Source of the DNA: Shewanella polaris
GTDB taxonomy: Bacteria; Pseudomonadota; Gammaproteobacteria; Enterobacterales; Shewanellaceae
Assembly: GCF_006385555.1 (NCBI RefSeq)
Contig: NZ_CP041036.1
Location: 2,976,001 to 3,040,000, forward strand
DNA length: 64,000 bases
Direction of reading: 5' to 3'
The translations under genes were made by a program, and so were the position numbers. Positions 57,892 through 64,000 of the stretch are shown in pieces; the stretch's first letter is position 1, and every line of letters begins with the position of its first letter. A model generated the notes under the pieces. The model did no database searches and was not told the origin of the DNA. It saw only the letters and a program-made list of their open reading frames with translations.

Positions 57892-59007
57892 ATGTTTGCC
57901 AACTCGAGCCGACTCATGCTGCTTCGTCAAGCTATCCCCAGCGATTTACCACAACTAAACCACATCGAAAATAATGCATTTAGCGGTGATAAAATCAGTT
58001 CACGGCAGATGAAACGTTTCATTAATTCGCCACTAGACAGCTTATTAGTGGTAGAAATAGACGGTACACTGGCAGGCTATGCCCTAGTGTTGTTTCATCG
58101 TGGCACTCGGCTAGCTAGGCTGTACTCTATTGCCGTTGCTAGCGAATTTAGAGGCCGCAATATTGCCTTTGAACTGGTCACACAATGTGAGCACACCGTG
58201 GTCGAGCGTGGTTTCATTACATTACGCCTAGAAGTGCGAAACGACAATATCGCCGCAAAAAATCTTTATTTGAAAATGGGTTATAAAGTCCTAAAAACCT
58301 TAGTGCATTATTATGACGACTTGGCCGATGGCGTACGCATGCACAAACGCTTAGACCCTCCAGGGCCAAGCAAAGTGATTAAGATGCCATTATATATACA
58401 AACCACACCATTCACCTGTGGCGCAGCCTGCTTAATGATGGCCATGAGTGCTATTAAACCGCAATATCAACCAAGTCGAGTTGATGAACTGAGCATTTGG
58501 CGCGAAGCCACCACTATTTTTATGACCAGCGGTCATGGTGGTTGCAGTGTTCATGGTTTGGCGTTGGCGGCGATTAAACGTGGCTTACAGATTGAGATGT
58601 ACAGCCAATCAACGTCAGTCCCTTTTATTGATAGCGTACGTGATAGTAATAAAAAAGAAGTCATCACGATTGTGCATGACGATTTTTGCCAACAATTGGC
58701 TGCACAAGGTATTGAGATCCATAATACCTCGCCAAGTTTGGCTCAACTTCGTAATTGGATAGATTGTGGTTATGCCGTTTTGCTGATGATAAGTACTTAT
58801 CGCTTTAATGGCGAGAAAGGCCCGCATTGGGTGGTATTAAGCGGTTACAACGAGCAGTTTATGTTTATTCACGACCCGTTTGTTGAAGCACAAAAGGATG
58901 CGATTAATGCGGCGTATGTACCGATTAGTCAGTCTGAACTGGCGCAAGTGATGCAGTATGGGAAACAGAAGTTGGTGTCTTGTTTAGTGGTTAAGTCTTT
59001 ATCATAA
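57892..59007 (+). CDS. GNAT acetyltransferase fused to a C39-like peptidase
   Basis: A 371-residue two-domain protein. Residues ~8-155 are a GNAT domain with the acetyl-CoA site in IAVASEFRGRNIAFEL and the closing NLYLKMGYKVL. Residues ~165-371 are a papain-like domain of the C39 type with catalytic cysteine C176 (TPFTCGAACLM), histidine H312 (KGPHWVVLSGY) and aspartate D328 (IHDPF). No transporter is attached, unlike bacteriocin-exporting C39 proteins, and no signal peptide is seen. With the divergent ATP-grasp ligase it may form a system that builds, trims or acetylates a peptide (inference). Confidence 0.85.
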   Translation: MFANSSRLMLLRQAIPSDLPQLNHIENNAFSGDKISSRQMKRFINSPLDSLLVVEIDGTLAGYALVLFHRGTRLARLYSIAVASEFRGRNIAFELVTQCEHTVVERGFITLRLEVRNDNIAAKNLYLKMGYKVLKTLVHYYDDLADGVRMHKRLDPPGPSKVIKMPLYIQTTPFTCGAACLMMAMSAIKPQYQPSRVDELSIWREATTIFMTSGHGGCSVHGLALAAIKRGLQIEMYSQSTSVPFIDSVRDSNKKEVITIVHDDFCQQLAAQGIEIHNTSPSLAQLRNWIDCGYAVLLMISTYRFNGEKGPHWVVLSGYNEQFMFIHDPFVEAQKDAINAAYVPISQSELAQVMQYGKQKLVSCLVVKSLS

Positions 59008-59450
59008 CGATGGTTTTTTTATGGCCTGCGGCCACAACTGACTTTTCAAACTGCGTTTGAATTGAGATCGCAAGGTTGCACCTTGATCAGGCTAAATTTA
59101 CTGTAGTTCTGGTAGTGCTGTTGAACAAGGATCCAGCTGTTTCTTTTATCTTTTGTATATGGCCAGCGGCCATTAACGTCGTGGCGCTTCGCCCACACCA
59201 GACCAAGAGGAAACCAACGGCTGTTCCCTCTTGGAACTCCCAGCCGCCCCGCAACATTTTCAAACAGCGAAAAGGTCGCCATGGGGATTGATCCAGCTTT
59301 TAACCTCATCATTCGCCTGCTTCGGCCTTATTCGAAAATGCTAACGCTTTAGATGGGGCGTCCCTTCCCCTCTAAAGCTAGCTCGCCATCCTTGGCTAGC
59401 TCACGTTATTTTCTTCAACGGCCTCAAGTCCAGAGTTGAATTATACATTT
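59008..59450. other. Structured non-coding stretch at the left edge of the accessory island
   Basis: No convincing gene. Several hairpins are visible: GGCGCTTCGCC at 59181-59191, CCAAGAGG with CCTCTTGG around 59205-59244, GCTTTAGA with TCTAAAGC (59347-59379) and two GCTAGC in 59378-59400. The palindromes GGCCTGCGGCC and GGCCAGCGGCC also occur. The right end holds copy A of the island repeat. An 88-codon ORF on the minus strand is likely spurious. It looks like a repeat-family or structured RNA segment. Confidence 0.45.
59385..59440 (-). repeat. Island repeat, copy A (inverted)
   Basis: Read on the minus strand, it starts TTCAACTCTGGACTTGAGG. It matches copy B (62337-62392) at 50 of 56 bases and copy C (62990-63018) at 27 of 29. 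It is inverted relative to B and C. Confidence 0.8.
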
Positions 59451-60179
59451 TTAAATAGCACCTAATTCTTTTAAACCTTGTTTAATTAAGCTTTTATTTA
59501 ATTTGTTATAGTGGAAGCAAGGGTGAGGAGAGCCAATTATAAAAACTTCCCTGTCATTAATATTTAATGAACAGAACTTATAACTTGTTGACTTAATAGG
59601 AATTAAAATTTTGCCCTTTATTTCAGGGTAATAGCTTCTTAAATACTTCCAAGCAGAGTGACCTTGCTCTGAATTACCATAAGCAAATATTATTTCCGGA
59701 CTAGAATTTTGGATGACATAATCATTAAAAAAACTCATTGATGAATGAACTAAATCTCTAATTTTAATAAATTTTGATGTATCTCTACTTAAAGAGTTAA
59801 ATTTTATTTTTATGTCACCAACTCCTTCAGAAGCTAATAATAGCCCGTTAGTTAGTACCATTCTAGACAATGAAAACTTATTAAATCCAAAAAATTCATT
59901 CAGTATTTCGGGTACTTTTATTAACTCTTTCCTTAATGGAGATTGTCCCCAGTCACCAGAGATTAAATGGCTATATGTAGGATTTTTAGCTCTTTCTCTA
60001 ACCCACTCAATATTATTTTTGATAGCGTCAGTCATATTGCCATTTGTACCTAACAAAATTAGATTAATGTCATCCTTTTCGTTATCAAAAACCTCAAATG
60101 CATTATCGAAAGGACTACCAGAAATATCTGATAGGTCATGATCTTTAAGGGATTTTTCTATAGCCGATAATGTACTCAT
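59451..60179 (-). CDS. Hypothetical protein, possibly uracil-DNA-glycosylase-like fold
   Basis: A 242-residue soluble protein without a clear family. Features faintly like the uracil-DNA glycosylase superfamily are LILLGTNGN near the N-terminus, MVLTNGLLLAS, PEIIFAYGNSEQGHSAW and FIIGSPHPCFHYN, which recalls the HPS-type motif near the C-terminus of that fold. This is a weak resemblance seen by eye. The gene is A+T-rich and begins two bases after an attC-like site that follows the HEPN gene, so the two belong to the same accessory unit. Confidence 0.6.
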   Translation of the reverse strand: MSTLSAIEKSLKDHDLSDISGSPFDNAFEVFDNEKDDINLILLGTNGNMTDAIKNNIEWVRERAKNPTYSHLISGDWGQSPLRKELIKVPEILNEFFGFNKFSLSRMVLTNGLLLASEGVGDIKIKFNSLSRDTSKFIKIRDLVHSSMSFFNDYVIQNSSPEIIFAYGNSEQGHSAWKYLRSYYPEIKGKILIPIKSTSYKFCSLNINDREVFIIGSPHPCFHYNKLNKSLIKQGLKELGAI

Positions 60180-60180
60180 A

Positions 60181-60274
60181 AACTAACCATATACACAACA
60201 CCCCAAATATGTATCGCCTAAATCAGGTGCTGCGTAGGCGTCACCTAGATTTACTTGATAGAGCAACGTTAAAT
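60181..60274. other. attC-like site between the two island genes
   Basis: On the minus strand it runs from ATTTAAC, overlapping the HEPN stop, to GTTAGTT just before the next gene. These resemble the RYYYAAC and GTTRRRY cores (second core off by one). The interior pairs CTAAATC-AGGTG with CACCT-A-GATTTA, leaving one unpaired base as in integron attC hairpins. The 94-base length and gene-overlapping position are typical of cassettes. Confidence 0.4.
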
Positions 60275-61732
60275 GAGTGGTACTTTACTTGATAAAGTAA
60301 CCGATTTACCATCGTTTTTTGTAGATTTTTCTGTATAGTTAATAGCTAAGCACAAGTATATTAATGCATTTCTGGTTTGTTTGAAAACATGCATTCCTTT
60401 ATTGTTGAGTTCGTCACTTGTAATTATATACGCATAATCGTGGTCATTTTTCCATGTAGAGAATCCTTCATAATCAGGGCTCACAACCCTAACCCAGCCA
60501 TGCTCAAGTTCATTGCGTAATTCCCTAACTTCAAAAGCTGAATCGTCCAACCAATAAGAAGGTCTTCTCTTATCCTCATCATGCTGAGTAAAGTCCTTAC
60601 TTAACCAGAATAATGCAGTTAAAAATGGATTATTCTGGTCTTTTAATTTTTTCTGCTGATCAAACCATTGCCTATTAAATGCAATCTTAGAACTGTTTAA
60701 TTCATAGTATTTGTCTAAGAGTCTTGATATTTTGTCCAGTACACTAAAACAGCCTTTCAGAGCACTCTTTATTTTTTCAATGTATCCTTCGTAGATTACG
60801 CCGTCCTGTGTGTCTGTAAGGTACTTATCTTTATCAGTAAATTGTACGTATTTTCTATTCAATCCTTCGTAAAATAAATGCCGGTTATAGCAATACTCGT
60901 TTTTCATTGATGAAAATGACGCTGATAGATATGGGCCTTCAAAAACAGGGGTGCTATATGATGGGAAGTTGAGAACATCATGGTCTACAACCCATGCACT
61001 TTCGAGATCATTCAATGGGTTTATGAACAGTACATTATCCTTACACCAGCTTCGATATTTTACTTCTTCTTTTGAATAATCAGGTTTGTACGAATGAGCG
61101 AATAAATCTGGATCAGCATCAAATGAATTTTGAACATGTTGTAGGAAGAGAGCAACCTCCGAGCCTGAATCAATTTTGATTCCGTCCTTAATACCTTCAT
61201 GATAAATGTTATCTTTAGCTAGAAGTTTCTTTGCATAGTTGTATGCATATAGCTGGTAATAATAAATGTGCTCTTCATCATATAAGTAGTGAGAAATCCA
61301 AAGTAAACCAGCTGCAAGCCTATATAATCCAACTTCTTCGGCATCACCATAGTAAGAAACCCCTTTTTTCCAAAGAGGAATAGCTTCAAAGGTTCTATAC
61401 AATGTTTGTAGCGTGTTTGCATGGTTTACTTCTACTTGAGGAAGTAATTCATGCGCAAGATTCGAATATCGATAGAATTTCCTATGACAAATAATAGCAT
61501 TGCCATAATTTGAATTATTCCATCTGTTTGTTTCTGTCACACCTAAATGTTGATATATATTGGCTAGATAGTAGGTCAAAACGCTCTTTACAAAATCAGG
61601 AGCTTCACTTTCATCAGAAATAATTTTCTTTATTTCATCACTAAATCTAGTTAGGGAGTCAATATCACCACACTCAATACAAGTATCAATATTTTTTGCA
61701 AAAGAGGCGATCGGTTCATTCCATTCGTTCAT
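60269..61732 (-). CDS. LA2681-type HEPN domain protein (predicted RNase)
   Basis: A 487-residue protein. The first ~200 residues are helical, TPR-like (SVLTYYLANIYQHLG, NHANTLQTLYRTFEAIP). The C-terminal ~200 residues resemble the LA2681-like HEPN domain: NPFLTALFWLSKDF, then the Rx4H motif in ELRNELEHGW (R406, H411), the catalytic pair of HEPN ribonucleases. HEPN proteins of this kind act in toxin or anti-phage systems. AGAGGG precedes the ATG closely. No partner nucleotidyltransferase antitoxin is adjacent. The gene is A+T-rich against its surroundings and lies among attC-like and repeat sequences. Confidence 0.7.
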   Translation of the reverse strand: MNEWNEPIASFAKNIDTCIECGDIDSLTRFSDEIKKIISDESEAPDFVKSVLTYYLANIYQHLGVTETNRWNNSNYGNAIICHRKFYRYSNLAHELLPQVEVNHANTLQTLYRTFEAIPLWKKGVSYYGDAEEVGLYRLAAGLLWISHYLYDEEHIYYYQLYAYNYAKKLLAKDNIYHEGIKDGIKIDSGSEVALFLQHVQNSFDADPDLFAHSYKPDYSKEEVKYRSWCKDNVLFINPLNDLESAWVVDHDVLNFPSYSTPVFEGPYLSASFSSMKNEYCYNRHLFYEGLNRKYVQFTDKDKYLTDTQDGVIYEGYIEKIKSALKGCFSVLDKISRLLDKYYELNSSKIAFNRQWFDQQKKLKDQNNPFLTALFWLSKDFTQHDEDKRRPSYWLDDSAFEVRELRNELEHGWVRVVSPDYEGFSTWKNDHDYAYIITSDELNNKGMHVFKQTRNALIYLCLAINYTEKSTKNDGKSVTLSSKVPLI

Positions 61733-62040
61733 ATTCCCTCTCGATTAAATATGATGAGATTAATCATGCCATCCATTTTTATGATAATTAACATAACTGC
61801 TTTTAAGTTTAATTGCGTTAACCTTCTGCTCTATTCAAATGTATAAATTGAATGAGAATTACCAACAAACTGAGCGCTAGATGGAAAATGGTGAGCAATG
61901 CGGCAGATCCAGCACAGCACTAGTGGCTTGATTGATACCAAGCTGGCAATCAAGTTATTTTTTAGTGTTAGTTCTAGTTTTGAAATTAAGCCTTAAGCAC
62001 ACAACCAGCGTTGGCTGTTTGATTCACCTTATCTTCGCTT
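61733..62040. other. Gap between the HEPN gene and the transposase fragment
   Basis: No gene. It has an ATTCAA/TTGAAT hairpin around 61833-61853 and an ACATAAC at 61791-61797 identical to the core end of the attC-like site at 62693. No partner core was found at proper spacing. The HEPN promoter must lie here. Confidence 0.4.
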
Positions 62041-62280
62041 TCACTCTAGATGTTCGCAACATTCCGTTAATGCAGGTAAAGCCCCTACTGCACCTTTGAA
62101 TAATGAATCAAACTCAGTAGTGATTTTTAGCCTGTTGTCAGCAGGAATATTGAGTCTATTGAGAATATCTTGGCTAGTTGAGCTAATTGCACCGCGTTTG
62201 TCTTCTCGAATAATTCGCCCAGAATCTTCCACCAACACAATATAATCTTTAACGCTGAACATCAGTCCAATTGGGATGTT
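62041..62280 (-). pseudogene. C-terminal fragment of a Y1 (IS200-like) transposase
   Basis: About 79 codons follow an in-frame stop. The text IPIGLMFSVKDYIVLVEDSG, followed by RIIREDKRGAI and later FDSLFKGAVGALPAL, matches the C-terminal part of the large Y1-type transposases common in Shewanella and Pseudoalteromonas (typically GLPFSxxDYxELVDWTGRxxRxDKRG). The catalytic HUH and tyrosine regions are missing, so it is inactive. The ATG at 62262 is not a real start. Confidence 0.65.
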
Positions 62281-62336
62281 TTAATAACCAATATAGTTAG
62301 ATCTTCATATTTTTATCTTGCTTGCAATTGGTGTGA

Positions 62337-62392
62337 TTCAACTTTGAACTTGAGGACGTTGAAGAAAATAGCGTGAGCTGGCCATGGATGGC
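62337..62392 (+). repeat. Island repeat, copy B
   Basis: It begins TTCAACTTTGAACTTGAGG and contains a TTCAAC/GTTGAA inverted pair. 28 of its first 29 bases match copy C. It lies between the transposase fragment and the small membrane protein gene. Confidence 0.8.
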
Positions 62393-62436
62393 ACCACTAA
62401 ATTAGGACGCGGCTTCTCACTGCCTATCCTTATTAG

Positions 62437-62649
62437 TTATTTGTTTTTTGCACTCCACTTTCTAAATGTGTGTTTTGTACCCCACTTTCCAGAAATAATC
62501 ATGACATAAACACCAATTGTAATTATACCAAACATTAATCCTATGAAAGGCGATGAACTCCCAACGAATATAGACATACCAAGTGAAGTTCCTAAGCATA
62601 AGGTTACAGCACCAAGCTGCGCTCGATTTAGTTTATTGTTTAATTTCAT
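62437..62649 (-). CDS. Small two-helix membrane protein
   Basis: A 70-residue protein with two transmembrane helices (about 12-30 and 33-52) joined by a short SSSP turn, and a basic C-terminal tail (KWGTKHTFRKWSAKNK). The ATG at 62649 is chosen because GGAG lies nine bases upstream; an in-frame ATG 15 codons earlier has no good ribosome site. Its family is unknown. An attC-like site 44 bases upstream suggests it arrived as a gene cassette. Confidence 0.5.
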   Translation of the reverse strand: MKLNNKLNRAQLGAVTLCLGTSLGMSIFVGSSSPFIGLMFGIITIGVYVMIISGKWGTKHTFRKWSAKNK

Positions 62650-62692
62650 TTTAGACTCCTCATCCGTGAATTTACTGAGAATAATCTTAAAC

Positions 62693-62752
62693 ACATAACG
62701 TTTTAGTATTTATGCGTTGCGCTGCTTGCAAGGCATAAATCGCTTGTTAGGC
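62693..62752. other. attC-like site (60 bases)
   Basis: The ends are ACATAAC and GTTAGGC (on the minus strand GCCTAAC and GTTATGT), matching integron core sites RYYYAAC/GTTRRRY with one mismatch. The interior pairs ATTTATGC (62708-62715) with GCATAAAT (62733-62740). Length and layout are those of a short attC. No integrase gene is in the window. Confidence 0.5.
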
Positions 62753-63179
62753 TTGGCCGATGCCATATCCATATTAATCTGTATATTTTATGCTATAGGA
62801 ATTTGCTTTTTAACGGTAGTGGTATTTTGTACAACCTTTCGGCTAATTGTCTGTTCTGATTACACCTTTTAAGGTGAGATTTAAAGTATTTCACTTTCCA
62901 TTGACTGATTATTATTTTTATCCTGATAAACTTAACTAACACAAAATGAGATATAAGAGAGTTAATTTTTTGACTCTAAAATGTCCAAGTTCAACTCTGA
63001 ACTTGAGGACGTTGAAGATCAGCTCATATGTATCAGCTAATAAGCATCACCTCCAGAGCTTAACTCGATAAAGTTAACGTTCTTATTTTTCAATTTTTTG
63101 AGCTAGCGTTACTTTTATTCGTTTTATATCAAGTCTACTAGAGATAAAATTCAATATCGGTGGATATAAGGTATTAATA
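62753..63179. other. Gap before the methyltransferase gene
   Basis: It holds the palindrome CACCTTTTAAGGTG (62863-62876) and copy C of the island repeat, which probably marks the right edge of the island. The methyltransferase promoter should lie after 63018. No gene was seen. Confidence 0.45.
62990..63018 (+). repeat. Island repeat, copy C (short)
   Basis: The first 29 bases of the repeat, starting TTCAACTCTGAACTTGAGG, in the same orientation as copy B. It ends abruptly after GTTGAAGA, where A and B continue. Confidence 0.8.
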
Positions 63180-64000
63180 ATGCAAAGTTTAATCAATTGG
63201 CAATTGCTACATAAGCGCTTATCTAAAAAAAAGAGACCAGAAAGTGAGTTTCTATTGAATTGGGATGAGTTTGCCGAAATGTATGATGGAATGATCCGTC
63301 TTGAAGCACGTTTTAGCGAACAGCAAGTCGCCTGTATGCCTATTGAAGCAAGTGATACCGTTGTCGATATTGGTTGTGGCCCGGGTCGTTTATCTGTGCC
63401 ATTAGCTCACAGAGCTCGCCAAGTAACGGCTGTGGATGCCTTTCCTAATATGTTAGCCCGCTGTATGAAAAACGCTAAAAATGCAGGTGTTGATAATATC
63501 AAACCGCTATTACAAGATTGGGAAGCTGAAGATGCTTTAGAACAAATAGGCATCCATGATATAGCAATAGCTTCCCGTTCAGTCGGTTTAGCCGATTTAA
63601 AAAAGCTCAATAAAATTGCCAGAAAATATGCCATTATCATCGCATTTGCCAATGCGCCGAGTTTAAAACAGATTCATTTTGAGTTTCTAGAAGGTATGAT
63701 TCCCAATGCTAAAAGAAGCAAAACAACAAAGGACAGAGCATTTAGTTATAACATTACTTACAATATGCTTTACGACATGGGCGCAGAACCAAATGTGTTA
63801 ATCCTTGATGATGGTTTTGAGGCTATCTATAACACCAAGCAAGAAGCCTATGATGATTTAACGTTTATGGGTAATATTCAACAAGATGTTGGGCATCTAT
63901 TTCATCAAAATATTGATAAACATCTTACCGCGACCGAAGATAATCGTTGGAAATTATTTTGTCCCACCCGTTCTTTTGTCATGTGGTGGAAAACCAGTGA
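63180..64000 (+). CDS. Class I SAM-dependent methyltransferase, 3' end outside window
   Basis: 273 codons are present before the window ends. The SAM-binding motif I is VVDIGCGPGRLSVPLA (about 59-74), followed by the acidic motif in VTAVDAFPNML and a later LLQDWEAEDAL. The second half has a FANAPSLKQIHFEF region and an aromatic PTRSFVMWWK tail. The substrate cannot be inferred; neighbours downstream are not visible. The ATG has AAGG upstream. Codon use and base composition look like the core genome, so the island probably ends before it. Confidence 0.8.
   Translation, partial: MQSLINWQLLHKRLSKKKRPESEFLLNWDEFAEMYDGMIRLEARFSEQQVACMPIEASDTVVDIGCGPGRLSVPLAHRARQVTAVDAFPNMLARCMKNAKNAGVDNIKPLLQDWEAEDALEQIGIHDIAIASRSVGLADLKKLNKIARKYAIIIAFANAPSLKQIHFEFLEGMIPNAKRSKTTKDRAFSYNITYNMLYDMGAEPNVLILDDGFEAIYNTKQEAYDDLTFMGNIQQDVGHLFHQNIDKHLTATEDNRWKLFCPTRSFVMWWKTS

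Noticed and set aside
57892..59007. A bacteriocin export system based on the C39 domain
   Set aside because: The C39 domain is fused to a GNAT domain rather than an ABC transporter, and no precursor peptide gene with a double-glycine leader was seen nearby.
59046..59312. An 88-codon ORF on the minus strand
   Set aside because: It runs through several hairpins, has no convincing ribosome site, and its residues look like translated structured DNA.
60269..61732. A HEPN-MNT toxin-antitoxin pair
   Set aside because: The neighbouring 242-residue protein lacks the nucleotidyltransferase GSxxxG...DxD pattern, so the second half of such a pair is not seen.
62337..62365. The TTCAAC/GTTGAAG repeat as an attC site
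   Set aside because: The ends resemble core sites, but at 29 bases it is far too short and lacks the paired inner arms.
1..64000. CRISPR arrays, rRNA or tRNA genes
   Set aside because: No regularly spaced repeats, no cas-like proteins, and no rRNA or cloverleaf-type sequence was recognised on either strand.

Overview
The window looks like the chromosome of a marine gammaproteobacterium of the genus Shewanella, probably a lower-GC, cold-water type (inference). The support is the run mmsA-thiolase-metA-SDR-ompW-maiA-fahA-tyrR-phhB-phhA-galE-napF-bactofilin, a DUF2982-type protein, two diguanylate cyclases, short opgGH genes and a LacI-controlled beta-glucoside locus. No rRNA, tRNA or CRISPR array was seen.

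Layout. (1) 1-5,800: branched-chain amino acid/propionate degradation (mmsA, truncated by the window edge, and a thiolase), a membrane diguanylate cyclase, and metA with a MetJ-type operator. (2) 6,100-13,600: an SDR enzyme, OmpW with FNR-like sites, and a phenylalanine/tyrosine degradation block (phhA, phhB, tyrR, fahA, maiA). PhhA and PhhB make tyrosine; FahA and MaiA finish homogentisate breakdown; TyrR is the likely regulator. (3) 13,600-20,100: galE, an orphan napF behind a decayed stretch, a bactofilin, a GFA-family gene split by a small inverted-repeat element, DUF2982, elyC, mak and cysQ. (4) 20,400-40,800: a beta-glucan/beta-glucoside island. It has a lipoprotein GH3 enzyme and FucP-type transporter on one strand and, divergently, a GH1 beta-glucosidase, a GPH symporter and a LacI regulator. 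A TonB-dependent receptor follows, then a tight block of two tryptophan-halogenase-like flavoproteins, SapC, a cupin-8 protein, a DUF6445-like protein and a periplasmic GH3 beta-glucosidase. Three copies of an AAGCGCTT-centred operator tie these units into one regulon. (5) 41,000-59,000: DTW protein, LysE exporter, old yellow enzyme, opgGH, a SWIM/SNF2 helicase, a second small mobile element, a small membrane protein, a HupE/UreJ-like protein, a CPA2 antiporter, a second diguanylate cyclase, and a divergent pair of an RLAN/ATP-grasp ligase and a GNAT-C39 peptidase fusion. (6) 59,000-63,100: an A+T-rich accessory island with a HEPN-domain protein, a protein with a faint uracil-DNA-glycosylase flavour, a fragment of a Y1-type transposase, a small membrane protein, two attC-like sites and three copies of a dispersed repeat. 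A methyltransferase gene runs off the right edge.

Most unusual points: the small element that cuts the GFA gene, where both halves can still be read; the HEPN gene between integron-like sites; the flavoprotein/SapC/cupin/DUF6445 block inside a sugar-uptake operon, whose chemistry is unknown; and the ATP-grasp/GNAT-C39 pair.
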